DNA of 64,000 nucleotides, from assembly GCF_014200495.1 (NCBI RefSeq), contig NZ_JACHBY010000004.1, forward strand, positions 1 through 64,000, written 5' to 3'. This DNA comes from Mucilaginibacter geliditolerans (GTDB taxonomy: Bacteria; Bacteroidota; Bacteroidia; Sphingobacteriales; Sphingobacteriaceae). Every line of letters starts with the position of its first letter. Position 1 is the stretch's first letter. The notes beneath the pieces are model-generated. The model searched no databases, was not told where the DNA came from, and was given only the letters and a program-made list of their open reading frames with translations. This document shows positions 16,550 to 25,509 of this stretch, piece by piece. A program made the position numbers and the translations under genes.

Positions 16550-18526
16550 TCAATACCCCAGCAACACCCTCATCTTTTCCTCCAGCTTACTTTTCGCCAA
16601 AAATTGGTCTTCCAAATCTTTATTCATTGGGATGGCGGTATCCATACTGGCGCAGCGCATGATGGGGGCATCCAAATAATTAAAGCAATGCTCAGCCAAA
16701 TGTGCCGCTATCTCGCCGCCGAAACCGCTGGTTAGCGTGTCTTCATGCAGAATCATCACCTTGCCGGTCTTCTTTAAACTCGCTTCCACGGCTTCCTTAT
16801 CCCATGGCTGCAGGCTGCGCAGGTCGATGATCTCAATGGATTGTTCCGGATGCTTGTTGGCATATTCAATGGCCCAGTGTACGCCTAAACCATAGGTAAT
16901 AATACTTGCTGATGTACCTTCCTTTACAACTTTGGCTTTGCCTATTTCAATGGTATAATCGCCATCAGGCACATCGCCTGTAAGGCTGCGGTATAAATAT
17001 TTGTGCTCAAAAAACATTACCGGGTTGGGGTCATCAATGGCAGCCATCAGCAAACCTTTGGCATCTGCCGGGAAAGCCGGGTAAACTACTTTTAATCCCG
17101 GCGTTTTGGTAAACCAGGCCTCGTTACTCTGTGAGTGGAACGGCCCCGCACCCGTACCAGCTCCCGTAGGCATGCGTATCACCACATCAACATTTTGCTC
17201 CCAGCGGTAATAAGTTTTCGCCAGGTTATTTACCACCTGGTTAAAGCCGCTGCTTACAAAATCGGCAAACTGCATCTCAACAACCGCCTTGCTGCCGTTT
17301 ATCGACAGGCCCATAGCAGCCCCCACAATAGCCGATTCGCAAATAGGCGTATTCCTTACCCTTGCTTTGCCAAACTCTTCTGTAAAGCCCTGTGTTATCT
17401 TAAACGCACCGCCATATTCGGCTATATCCTGCCCCATAATCACAAGGTTGCTGTATTTGCGCATGCTAAACCGTAAGGCATCGCTTATGGCATCAATATA
17501 TCTTTTGGGAGTTGATGTGGCTACTGTTGGAGTTGGAGTGAATTTATGTGGTTTGTACATATCTGCCATCTCAATAGCAGCATTGGGTATAATATCAGGT
17601 TCTTTAAAAACCTGCTCAACTTCAGTATCAATAAGCGCACTCATTTCGCTTTTTATAAAGGCTGGCCATCCCGGGCGGATTACCTGCTCATCGATCAGAT
17701 ATTTTTCAAAATTAGCAAGCGGATCTTTTTCCCTCCACTCGGCAAATAAATGCTCAGGCACATATTTAGTGCCCGATGCTTCCTCATGACCCCGCATCCT
17801 GAAAGTCATGCACTCTAGCAATACAGGCCTTGGGTTTTCACGTAGCTCAGTTGCCAGTTCGTTAATGGTGTGGTAAACTTCCAGTATATTATTGCCATCA
17901 ATCTGCCGACCTTCCATGCCGTAGCCAATCGCCCTGTCGACCAGATTTTTACAGGCATATTGCTCATTAGTAGGGGTAGATAAGCCATAGCCATTGTTTT
18001 CTATCAAAAATATTACAGGCAAATTCCAAACAGCAGCAACATTCATCGCTTCGTGAAAATCACCCTCACTGGTAGCGCCCTCGCCGGTAAAAACAAGGGT
18101 TACTTTCTTCCTGTTGTTCAATACATCTGCTAACGCGATGCCATCTGCCAGCGCCATTTGCGGGCCGAGGTGCGATATCATCCCGATGATCTTATATTGC
18201 TGTGTACCGAAGTGAAACGACCTGTCGCGCCCCTTGGTAAAGCCCGAAGCTTTGCCCTGCCACTGCGCCATCAGGCGCGAAAGCGGGATATCGCGCGTGG
18301 TAAAAACACCCAGGTTACGGTGCATGGGTAATATGTATTCATCGGCATGCATAGCCAGCGTACTGCCCACCGCAATAGCCTCCTGGCCAATGCCCGAGAA
18401 CCATTTACCAATGCGGCCCTGACGCAATAATATCAGCATCTTCTCCTCAATTAAGCGGGGAAGCAATAATTTCTTATAAAATGCCGTTAAAGCGTCATTA
18501 TCGAGGCTTTTTCTGTTAAAAATCAT
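16550..18526 (-). CDS. Fused E1 alpha/beta of a 2-oxoacid dehydrogenase
   Basis: This 658-residue protein combines both E1 chains of a branched-chain or pyruvate-type dehydrogenase. Residues 1-330 are the alpha part, with the TPP motif GEGATSEGDF...NNGYGLS and the phosphorylation-loop-like RMRGHEEASGT. Residues 340-658 are the beta part (DAISDALRFSMRKYSNLVIMGQDIAEYGG, then ESAIVGAAMGLSINGSKAVV). E1 decarboxylates the 2-oxoacid with thiamine diphosphate and passes the acyl group to lipoyl-E2. No E2/E3 gene is nearby. A fusion is common in Bacteroidota. The substrate is probably branched-chain 2-oxoacids, but pyruvate is possible. Confidence 0.9.
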   Translation of the reverse strand: MIFNRKSLDNDALTAFYKKLLLPRLIEEKMLILLRQGRIGKWFSGIGQEAIAVGSTLAMHADEYILPMHRNLGVFTTRDIPLSRLMAQWQGKASGFTKGRDRSFHFGTQQYKIIGMISHLGPQMALADGIALADVLNNRKKVTLVFTGEGATSEGDFHEAMNVAAVWNLPVIFLIENNGYGLSTPTNEQYACKNLVDRAIGYGMEGRQIDGNNILEVYHTINELATELRENPRPVLLECMTFRMRGHEEASGTKYVPEHLFAEWREKDPLANFEKYLIDEQVIRPGWPAFIKSEMSALIDTEVEQVFKEPDIIPNAAIEMADMYKPHKFTPTPTVATSTPKRYIDAISDALRFSMRKYSNLVIMGQDIAEYGGAFKITQGFTEEFGKARVRNTPICESAIVGAAMGLSINGSKAVVEMQFADFVSSGFNQVVNNLAKTYYRWEQNVDVVIRMPTGAGTGAGPFHSQSNEAWFTKTPGLKVVYPAFPADAKGLLMAAIDDPNPVMFFEHKYLYRSLTGDVPDGDYTIEIGKAKVVKEGTSASIITYGLGVHWAIEYANKHPEQSIEIIDLRSLQPWDKEAVEASLKKTGKVMILHEDTLTSGFGGEIAAHLAEHCFNYLDAPIMRCASMDTAIPMNKDLEDQFLAKSKLEEKMRVLLGY

Positions 18527-18584
18527 ATGCTAAACTACTGAAGTTTTTAAAACTTTGTATGTTTACAAAACTTAATCAATAAGT

Positions 18585-19439
18585 ATGAAATACACCCGTA
18601 CATTCCTTTTGTTTCTGTTCGTAATACCTGCATTTAAAGTAAGCGCACAAAGTTCTTACCTGCTACCCGAAAAGTTCTATCTGCAAAAAGGCGAGAAGCT
18701 CGAACTGCATTTACTGCAAAGTGATGATTTTACCAAGCAAAGCGATCTTAAATATCAGCCCGCAAAAACAGCCAAATTTATTTTGTTGCAAGCCAAAAAA
18801 CCGGTAGATCTTAAACCACTGGCCAAAGATACCGGCAAAGTGGTGTTAAGCTATAACTCACCCGAGGCTGGCACAACGCTTATTGACCTGGTGAGCACTA
18901 CTGAAGCAAATGAAATGAGCCGCAGTAAGTTTTTAAGAGGTCTTGATGAGGATGACCCGGATAAAATTGCCGACAAAGTAAAAAGCAGCAACCAGCTTTA
19001 TTACAAAGAGAAGTTTACCACGTACATGAAAACGCTGTTTATTAACGAAAAAGATGGCGGCAGTACTTTCGCTAAACCACTTGGCGACGATTATGAGATA
19101 GTGATACAGCAAAACCCATATAAGTTTAATTATGGCGATGACCTGAGCGCCTTGGTATTATTTAAAGGAAAACCTGCTGTAGCCGCCGAAGTAGATATGT
19201 TTGTAAAAACGGCAGATGGCAATACATTCCCGCAAAAACTATCGAGCGATGCCAGCGGATTGATCTATTTTAAACTGAGCCGAGAAGGGATTTACATACT
19301 ACGCTCAAAACACTTCGAAATATCAAAAGATAAATCAGCTGATTTTGAAAGCTGGCGCACTACCTACACGTTCGCGTTCAGCAGTAATAATGACCTGCCT
19401 AATACCTATAGGGAATTTGGGTTGGGGAATAAACATTAG
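18585..19439 (+). CDS. DUF4198 secreted protein
   Basis: This 284-residue protein has a signal peptide (MKYTRTFLLFLFVIPAFKVS, cut near SAQSS). It has an N-terminal beta-rich region and a C-terminal domain of the DUF4198/NikM-like type (YEIVIQQNPYKFNYGDDLSA, then LFKGKPAVAAEVDMF, and FKLSREGIYILRSKHFE). DUF4198 proteins are periplasmic and linked to metal uptake in other bacteria; metal ligands are not obvious here. It is divergent from the E1 gene, with a palindromic terminator after it. Confidence 0.78.
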   Translation: MKYTRTFLLFLFVIPAFKVSAQSSYLLPEKFYLQKGEKLELHLLQSDDFTKQSDLKYQPAKTAKFILLQAKKPVDLKPLAKDTGKVVLSYNSPEAGTTLIDLVSTTEANEMSRSKFLRGLDEDDPDKIADKVKSSNQLYYKEKFTTYMKTLFINEKDGGSTFAKPLGDDYEIVIQQNPYKFNYGDDLSALVLFKGKPAVAAEVDMFVKTADGNTFPQKLSSDASGLIYFKLSREGIYILRSKHFEISKDKSADFESWRTTYTFAFSSNNDLPNTYREFGLGNKH

Positions 19440-19525
19440 TCAGTTGGCAGTTTTCGGTTTGCAGTTGGCAGTTAATTTAGCTGGCAGCTAACAGTAGGCG
19501 GTTTGCAAATGGCGGTTTACCACTG

Positions 19526-19567
19526 AAATAAAAAAGGGCTATAAATATTTATAGCCCTTTTTTATTT
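19526..19567. terminator. Perfect 42-bp palindromic bidirectional terminator
   Basis: Two 21-nt arms are exact complements, with a GGGCTATAAA/TTTATAGCCC core flanked by A6/T6. It sits between a + gene ending at 19439 and a - gene ending at 19628. It shares design with the palindrome at 14190-14237. Confidence 0.88.
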
Positions 19568-19627
19568 GAATATGCTTAATGTTTTTTATTGCAACTGCTA
19601 ACCGGGAACTGCCCACTGCAAACTACT

Positions 19628-21013
19628 CTACTGTTCCCCCTGATTCTTCTCCTGCCATTGTTTGGCGAATGACTTTTCGGCTACTGTTGGCATTTCGCGC
19701 AGGTGGCCCCAGGTACGTTTAAAGAGGGTTTTCAGGAAAAAGTTTTTCGTCTTTCCGCTAAAGTAATCCATCAGCTTACGATTGAGCATCCCTTTTCGCC
19801 ATATGGCCCAGCCCCATTGCTCTTTTTTGGCAACCAATTCATCTTTCACAGCATCGCGACGGTTAAGGAGCAGCATTTTGTGTATATCGATCTTTACCGG
19901 GCAAACCTCGGTACATTTACCGCACAGACTTGAGGCATAGCTCAGGTGCTTAAAATCTTCCATACCACGCATATGCGGCGTTATAATAGAGCCGATAGGT
20001 CCGCTATATTCCGTATTATAAGTATGGCCGCCAATATTTTTATAAACCGGGCAGGCATTTAAGCAAGCGCCACAGCGGATGCAGTATAATCCCTGGCGTT
20101 GTTCTTTTTGTGCCAGCAGGTTAGTACGCCCATTATCCAGCAGGATAACATACATTTCCTCCGGCCCATCAGTTTCATTTGCCTGGCGCGGGCCACTCAA
20201 TATAGTATTGTAAACCGTTAAATTTTGCCCCGTACCGTGTGTAGCCAGCATCGGCCAAAACAAATCAAGATCAGTAAGTGAAGGGATGATCTTCTCGATA
20301 CCAACAACGGTGATATGTATTTTAGGAAAAGATGTACTTAAACGCGCGTTACCCTCATTCTCGCTGATGGCAATGCTGCCGGTATCGGCAATTAAAAAGT
20401 TAGCGCCGGTTATGCCGGCATCAGCCTGTACATATTTATCGCGCAGCAGTTCGCGGGCTTTTTGGGTAAGTTGTTCCGGCGTGGCGTCTATAGGTGTACC
20501 GAAACGCTCATTAAACAGCTTTGCAATATCCTCTTTGGATAGGTGCATGGCCGGGGTAACAATATGATAAGGCTTTTGCCCCAGCAACTGTACAATATAT
20601 TCGCCCAGGTCAGTTTCCAGTGATTCAATGTGGTTACTCTCCAAAAATTCATTTAAATGAATCTCTTCGGTAACCATTGATTTTGATTTTACAACGGTTT
20701 TAACACCGGCCCTGTTTAAAATATTCAATATTTCGCGATTGGCTTCTTCGGCATCATTGGCCCAGATAACCTTGCCGCCGCGTTTTTGAAAGTTAGCCTC
20801 AAACTCCGGCAGGAACTTATCCAGGTTCTCCATCACTTTCCACTTGATCACATGGCCCTTGCGTTTAGCATTGTCCAGATTGATCATCCTTGCTAAGCCA
20901 CGCGCTACGGCAGCATCATATTTGCCTATATTATAATTAATAATACGGCGGTGATCAACATCAAATGCCTTATCCTCAGCGGCAACCAGAAACTCCTCAG
21001 CAATCACTCCCAT
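19628..21013 (-). CDS. lutB: LutB-like iron-sulfur protein for lactate utilisation
   Basis: This 461-residue LutB/LldF family protein has a LUD-type N-terminal domain (about 60-300) and two iron-sulfur motifs: CxxCxxC...CP with Cys311, 314, 317 and 321, and a second with Cys364, 367 and 371. In Bacillus LutABC, LutB carries electrons in L-lactate oxidation to pyruvate. I see no lutA or lutC beside it, so partners must lie elsewhere. A palindromic terminator lies downstream (19526-19567). Symbol from domain pattern; not verified. Confidence 0.88.
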   Translation of the reverse strand: MGVIAEEFLVAAEDKAFDVDHRRIINYNIGKYDAAVARGLARMINLDNAKRKGHVIKWKVMENLDKFLPEFEANFQKRGGKVIWANDAEEANREILNILNRAGVKTVVKSKSMVTEEIHLNEFLESNHIESLETDLGEYIVQLLGQKPYHIVTPAMHLSKEDIAKLFNERFGTPIDATPEQLTQKARELLRDKYVQADAGITGANFLIADTGSIAISENEGNARLSTSFPKIHITVVGIEKIIPSLTDLDLFWPMLATHGTGQNLTVYNTILSGPRQANETDGPEEMYVILLDNGRTNLLAQKEQRQGLYCIRCGACLNACPVYKNIGGHTYNTEYSGPIGSIITPHMRGMEDFKHLSYASSLCGKCTEVCPVKIDIHKMLLLNRRDAVKDELVAKKEQWGWAIWRKGMLNRKLMDYFSGKTKNFFLKTLFKRTWGHLREMPTVAEKSFAKQWQEKNQGEQ

Positions 21014-21041
21014 AAAGCGAATTTAGGATTTTTTGTAAGAA

Positions 21042-21112
21042 AGAGTCAAGAATTAAGAGTCAAGATTCAAGATTGTTAGCACTTTTGTCCTGGCTTATTA
21101 TTCTTGACTCTA
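21042..21112. repeat. Short inverted/direct repeats AGAGTCAAGAAT
   Basis: AGAGTCAAGAAT at 21042-21053, a second AGAGTCAAGAT-like copy at 21056-21066, and ATTCTTGACTCT near 21100-21111 flank a short gap between the lutB start and the DUF1003 stop. This could fold as a weak hairpin; function is unclear. Confidence 0.4.
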
Positions 21113-21523
21113 TTTTTTATCCATTTGCTCAAGCATGGTAATTATTTTATCCAGCTTATCTATTTCAATTTTATTTAGTAGAATTTGCAGCTGCTCAATT
21201 TCCTTTTTGGCTTCAACGTTTGTTCTGAAATCTTCATCAGCCTGGGCACGGTCGCGCTGGTTTTGACGATTTTGTGCCATCATGATGATAGGTGCGGCAT
21301 AAGCAGCCTGAGTTGAGAAAAGCAGGTTCAATAATATGTACGGATAAACATCCCAGTGATACACAAAGCCAACAACGTTAAGCCCCATCCATATTACAAC
21401 AATTATTGTTTGGATGATGATAAATCGCCATGAACCCATGCCGGTAGCTACAGAATCAGCCAGTCGTTGTCCAAATTCCAGTGAGTCTGTATGTCTTTGA
21501 TGCCAGTTTACGTGCTTTGCCAT
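21110..21523 (-). CDS. DUF1003 membrane protein
   Basis: This 137-residue protein has two hydrophobic helices (about 32-56 and 65-85) within GSWRFIIIQTIIVVIWMGLN and PYILLNLLFSTQAAYAAPII, and a charged C-terminal coiled coil (KKEIEQLQILLNKIEIDKLD). This is the DUF1003 layout; it is a small inner-membrane protein of unknown function. It reads towards lutB 96 nt away. Confidence 0.9.
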   Translation of the reverse strand: MAKHVNWHQRHTDSLEFGQRLADSVATGMGSWRFIIIQTIIVVIWMGLNVVGFVYHWDVYPYILLNLLFSTQAAYAAPIIMMAQNRQNQRDRAQADEDFRTNVEAKKEIEQLQILLNKIEIDKLDKIITMLEQMDKK

Positions 21524-21697
21524 AAATTATTTTATCGGTTTGATTTTTTACCAGTTAAACTTAACAAAATTAACGGAGTATGGTTGGAGAAAAGAGGGAA
21601 GAATTTATAAACACTTATAACAAAGCGGGATTGGGAGGTATGAAGTAATACCCGATCAACAAGAGCGGTAATGCATTTCGCCTACTTGTCTCGTGCA

Positions 21698-22135
21698 GCC
21701 GCTCATTGCCGCGGAGGCTACTACTTTTGTCTTGATACAAAAGGTAGCAAAAAATCAAGACAAAAAGATCCTTCCCCCCACAGGCAAAACACCCAGGCCC
21801 GCGCTTTTTGTCGGGCCTTTACCCGCTTTTAATAAGGTTCAATTAAAGGAATCTGCTTTGGAGAGGGTTGGGTGAGGCTCTTCCCCCGTCAGTAGAACAG
21901 CTTCGGATGAAAGCAGGCAAAACAATGGTGGCCTTGTGCGTGGCAGGGCATAGCAGATTTTTACAGAAGCGTAAAGGCCAGGTGCGTAGCGACAGCAGGG
22001 TAAAAATATAGCAGCCCAGGTTTTGCCTGATTGGCAGCGAAGGCCTTCTGCGGCAAAGAAGCATTTCTGCTGACTTGACTTTTTGGTTCTTTTGTGTCAA
22101 GACAAAAGAACTAGGGCTCCGCGCCCATGAGCGGC
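21698..22135. repeat. Large inverted-repeat intergenic element (about 440 bp)
   Basis: The ends (21698-21759 and 22074-22135) are imperfect inverted repeats of about 62 nt, sharing gccgctcat, gcggag, cttttgtcttga, acaaaag and aatcaag-type blocks. A second inner pair, CAGGCAAAAC near 21781 and GTTTTGCCTG near 22020, continues the symmetry. The interior has no coding frame with protein features. The region 21524-22238 holds nothing else except a half palindrome (22180-22207). It resembles a non-autonomous MITE or a large folded RNA. Confidence 0.7.
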
Positions 22136-22238
22136 TTCACATGATAAGTAAACGGCATGCAACTTCGCCCTATGCAGGCGGGGATTGCTTTGTGCCTCGC
22201 AATGACGCGTGGGCAAGAATGACTTTGTAAATAGAACC

Positions 22239-23819
22239 TTAGTTCACCGCCCAAACTGCAATACCATACGCAGGCAAACTTACGGCTAAATTATTTTGGC
22301 TGATGACCGACTTCACACCGTACAAGCTTCTACTATTCTTTATATCCTGCACATCAATAACCACATCCTGTTTATCACCCGATAAATCTACCGCTACAAG
22401 CACTTTCTTATCCCCGTCATAGCGCAAAAATGAAAATACATGATCGTTATTATTTATCAGATTTTTATAGGCGCCGCTGATGAGCACCGGGTTATTTTTC
22501 CGTAAGCGGATCATCATCCTATAAAAAATCCAGAGCGATTGGGTATTGTTTTGTTCTTCCTGTAAGGAGATGCCGTCATTTGGCACATCGTTATTATTAT
22601 GCTGCCACCAGGGGCCGTTCTTATACCAATAGGCCATTCCCCTGCCGGTGTCCGATTTATACCATTCAAAGGCTTGCCTGTCGGGGATATCGTTGGCATC
22701 CGTTATGCCAAAGTTTTGCCTGCTGCCTTGCATACCCAGTTCCTGTCCGTAGTAAATGGATGGAATACCACCTATCAGCAGATTAAGGGCACAGCCTACT
22801 CTTAACTTTCCGGGATCGCCTTTCACTGCGTCACTAAAGCGGGGCATATCATGGTTCTCGATAAATACTACCTGCTGTTTGCCTTTTGGTGCTTGTATAA
22901 GCGTGGAATCAGCAACTTTAACCAATTCGGCCTTATTAAAATTACGTATAGCAAATGCCAGTCGGAAGGCGAATACCCTGTCGATTTTAATATCTTTTAA
23001 ATAATCCAGCCCGAATGACGCCCAGTTAGCCTGCTCGGCTACGATTTTAATTTTAGGGTTTATTTTGCGCAATTTACCCAATAAGGGATTCCAAAAGGTG
23101 GTGAACAAATGCGGCAAGCGGTTCAGGTTATCCAAATTATCCATCATATGATCCAGCCGAAAGCCATCAACCCCATCATCAAATTTGCCATCATGGTTGG
23201 GGTCCATCCAAAATTTGAAGAGCTGTAAATTATAGGCCTGCACTTCTTTATTATCCAGGTTAACCATCACCAGCTTACGGGTTACACCGTCATAGCCTTT
23301 AAAATCGCTAATGCCTGCTACAATCTGTAAGGGTTTGGCGTTGGTTTTATCGGTATAAATAATATAATCGCTGTATTTCGATTGTGGATTTTTATAGGAA
23401 TCCCTGAACCAGATATGGTCGCTAGCTACATACTGGGTTTCCATATCCATGTAGAATTTCATGCCCCGGCGGTGCAGTTCTTTTATCAGCCTCAGATAAT
23501 CCTGCATGGTGCCATAACGAGGGTCGATCTTATAAAAATCAGTAGCGAAATAGTTATGGTAGTAAACAGATTCATACAGGGGCGTTAAAAGTACGGCGGT
23601 TACCCCTAGTTGCTGCAAATAATCCAGTTTTTGCCTAATGCCATTTAAGTCGCCGTGCCCATCACCATCACTATCAAAAAAGCTTCGCTGAAAAATATGA
23701 TAGATGATCTCCTCTTTTTGCGATGGAGGTTGGGTTACTTTAGCTGAAGCACCGGTCACGGGAAATGACGTCAGCAAAAATAACCCTGCGATAATAAGCA
23801 GCACACGTTTTTTCATCAA
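22239..23819 (-). CDS. Secreted GH13 alpha-amylase-family enzyme
   Basis: This 526-residue protein has a signal peptide (cleavage near GASAK) and a (beta/alpha)8 barrel. Nucleophile Asp223 lies in DGFRLDHM, acid/base Glu262 in VAEQANW, and transition-state Asp324 in IENHDMPR. A calcium-site-like DSDGDGHGDL is at 49-58. Region I, usually DxVxNH, reads DMETQY, so the usual Asn-His is replaced. The C-terminal beta domain is small. It acts on alpha-1,4-glucans or oligosaccharides in the periplasm or outside. No sus genes adjoin it. Confidence 0.92.
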   Translation of the reverse strand: MMKKRVLLIIAGLFLLTSFPVTGASAKVTQPPSQKEEIIYHIFQRSFFDSDGDGHGDLNGIRQKLDYLQQLGVTAVLLTPLYESVYYHNYFATDFYKIDPRYGTMQDYLRLIKELHRRGMKFYMDMETQYVASDHIWFRDSYKNPQSKYSDYIIYTDKTNAKPLQIVAGISDFKGYDGVTRKLVMVNLDNKEVQAYNLQLFKFWMDPNHDGKFDDGVDGFRLDHMMDNLDNLNRLPHLFTTFWNPLLGKLRKINPKIKIVAEQANWASFGLDYLKDIKIDRVFAFRLAFAIRNFNKAELVKVADSTLIQAPKGKQQVVFIENHDMPRFSDAVKGDPGKLRVGCALNLLIGGIPSIYYGQELGMQGSRQNFGITDANDIPDRQAFEWYKSDTGRGMAYWYKNGPWWQHNNNDVPNDGISLQEEQNNTQSLWIFYRMMIRLRKNNPVLISGAYKNLINNNDHVFSFLRYDGDKKVLVAVDLSGDKQDVVIDVQDIKNSRSLYGVKSVISQNNLAVSLPAYGIAVWAVN

Positions 23820-24015
23820 TTTGGTTTATATACATCAAAGTACGCTAACCTATAAGCAAAAAACAATGCCGGAATTATTATAAAAATGGAAAAAATTATC
23901 CATGTAAATGAATTTATAATTGCCTGTTTTTCTGAATCATAGCCAAAACAGATTATCATTATTTTGTCAGTTTGTTCATTTTCCTATAGGTAGATATATC
24001 TAAAAGATAAAATAT

Positions 24016-24023
24016 TACGTTTG
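24016..24023 (+). promoter_or_regulatory. -7 promoter element of a candidate small RNA
   Basis: TACGTTTG matches TAnnTTTG exactly, about 6 nt before the first hairpin of the orphan RNA at 24029-24110. I see no good -33 box at the expected spacing. Confidence 0.5.
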
Positions 24024-24028
24024 TGTAT

Positions 24029-24110
24029 TGTAGGTGATTCTCACCTACATTGTGATAAGGTTTAGGTTGAAAGCCCCCAAGCAGCGAGTGCACGGGGGCT
24101 TTTATTTTTA
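24029..24110 (+). ncRNA. Candidate orphan small RNA with two hairpins and terminator
   Basis: There is a 9-bp perfect stem (TGTAGGTGA/TCACCTACA, 3-nt loop, 24029-24049), then about 20 nt, then a terminator stem (AAGCCCCC/GGGGGCTT, 24071-24101) with a T-rich tail to 24110. No gene precedes it on the + strand within 4 kb, since the amylase and its neighbours are on the minus strand, so the terminator has no coding gene to end. A -7 box lies just upstream. The total is about 80 nt. It could be a small regulatory RNA, or a remnant leader whose gene was lost. Region 23820-24260 holds nothing else except the palindrome below. Confidence 0.5.
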
Positions 24111-24134
24111 TATTTGCTTTATTACTCTCGCTTT

Positions 24135-24228
24135 TGTCATTTCGACGAGGTACGAGGAGAAATCTTCTTCGATCTGCAAAGCGGATATGCTTGATGCAGA
24201 AGATTTCTCACTATCGTTCGAAATGACA
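24135..24228. repeat. Palindromic intergenic repeat, TGTCATTTCGA family
   Basis: It matches 3977-4061 in reverse orientation: ends TGTCATTTCGA and TCGAAATGACA, inner GAGAAATCTTC/AGATTTCTC. The centre is about 10 nt longer here. Confidence 0.85.
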
Positions 24229-24259
24229 TTTTAATTTGGAGTAGATTAACAGCACACAA

Positions 24260-24712
24260 ATGCCTGATATAAAAGAGGAACTCCACAAACTATGCACGAC
24301 CTACGTACAAAAACGTATGGATGAAGCTGAAAAAGCTTTTAAGGCTGCCGAACAGGCATCAAACGATGATACCAAAAGCAGCGCGGGCGATAAATACGAA
24401 ACGGGCCGCGCCATGATGCAGCAGGAAAAGGATCGCAATACCACACAATTAAACGAAGCCAATAAACTGATGGTGGCCTTAAACCGTATCAGCGCCAAAG
24501 GCAGTTCGGCAGTGGCAGAAACCGGGAGTTTGGTTATTACCAACAATGGCAAATTTTATATAGCCATAAGCGCGGGAACATTGGCTGTTAATGGCGAAAG
24601 TTATTTTGCCGTTTCACCTGCTTCGCCTATCGGGATAAAATTAAAGGGATTGAAGGTTGGGGATGAGTTTGATTTGAATGGGAAAGAGTATAAGGTGGTG
24701 GAGGTGGTGTAA
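24260..24712 (+). CDS. GreA/GreB C-terminal-like protein
   Basis: This 150-residue protein has an N-terminal alpha-helical coiled part (about 5-75) and a C-terminal beta-rich half (GNGKFYIAISAGTLAVNGESYF-like, FAVSPASPIGIKLKGLKVGD, then FDLNGKEYKVVEVV). That resembles the FKBP-like C-terminal domain of transcription-cleavage factors GreA/GreB. The N-terminus lacks the acidic catalytic tip typical of GreA (two Asp/Glu in a loop), so transcript cleavage activity is doubtful. It could be a Rnk-like RNA polymerase-binding protein. Confidence 0.62.
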   Translation: MPDIKEELHKLCTTYVQKRMDEAEKAFKAAEQASNDDTKSSAGDKYETGRAMMQQEKDRNTTQLNEANKLMVALNRISAKGSSAVAETGSLVITNNGKFYIAISAGTLAVNGESYFAVSPASPIGIKLKGLKVGDEFDLNGKEYKVVEVV

Positions 24713-24718
24713 TATAAA

Positions 24719-24850
24719 GTCATGCCGAACTTGTTTCGGCATGACATGATTTTTAATATCGCTTGTATATTGAACGCGACGAGGTTGCCGCGCTATCGCT
24801 CGCAATAACATGAATTTTTATTAGTAACAAGACGCTTCGTTCCTCAGCAT
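24719..24850. repeat. Composite intergenic hairpin region
   Basis: 24719-24745 is a hairpin, GTCATGCCGAA/TTCGGCATGAC. 24766-24812 is a half unit homologous to the 16451-16536 interior (tgaacgcgacgaggttgc). 24829-24850 has cttcgttcctcagcatgaca. The region is a mosaic of the REP-like families described elsewhere. Confidence 0.7.
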
Positions 24851-24903
24851 GACAAGTGGAAAAACAAATCCCAAATCGAACATCCCAATTCCGAAATCAA
24901 AAA

Positions 24904-25509
24904 TTATTCCTCCATCATCTCGCTATTCGGGCTGTTTACCTCTGGTATTTCGCGTTTAAAATAGCGTTTCTGGTATAGCAATATCAATATCACACCTACT
25001 GATATAGATGCATCGGCCAGGTTAAACACCGGGCGGAAGAAGATAAAGTCCTGCCCGCCCCATGCTGGTACCCATTGCGGGAAATTGCCTGATATAAGCG
25101 GAAAGTAAAACATATCAACCACACGACCGTAAAATATGGGCGCGTTTTGATAGATGATACCGTAAAAAGTGGAATCGACAATATTGCCCAGTGCGCCCGC
25201 GAAAATGAGCGATACGCACATGATGAGCCCCCGGCTATATTTATGCTTTATTAAATAAGCCATACCATAGCCAATGGCTACAACGGCTACGATACGGAAT
25301 ACCGTTAATACGAGTTTGCCTAAATCGCCACCCAGTTCCATACCAAACGCCATACCGTTGTTTTCGGTATAATGCAACATGCCATGACTACCTAAAAAGT
25401 GGATATCCTGGCCCAGGTACATATTTGTACGTACCCAGGTTTTGATGATCTGGTCAAAAAGAACAATAAAAACAGCAGTTAAAAAAGGTTTTAGGTAAGC
25501 TGGTTTCAT
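24904..25509 (-). CDS. lspA: Lipoprotein signal peptidase II
   Basis: This 201-residue protein has four membrane helices and both catalytic aspartates, in GNIVDSTFYG near residue 110 and FNLADASISVG near 165. The N-terminal DQIIKTWVR and the loop YTENNGMAFG are conserved in LspA. It cleaves prolipoprotein signal peptides before the lipidated Cys in the inner membrane. Its ATG overlaps the stop of the DksA-like gene by 1 nt, giving the operon ileS-dksA-lspA. Confidence 0.94.
   Translation of the reverse strand: MKPAYLKPFLTAVFIVLFDQIIKTWVRTNMYLGQDIHFLGSHGMLHYTENNGMAFGMELGGDLGKLVLTVFRIVAVVAIGYGMAYLIKHKYSRGLIMCVSLIFAGALGNIVDSTFYGIIYQNAPIFYGRVVDMFYFPLISGNFPQWVPAWGGQDFIFFRPVFNLADASISVGVILILLYQKRYFKREIPEVNSPNSEMMEE

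Noticed and set aside
24034..24234. 66-codon frame across the small RNA candidate and palindrome
   Set aside because: It consists of terminator and repeat sequence translated; no protein pattern.
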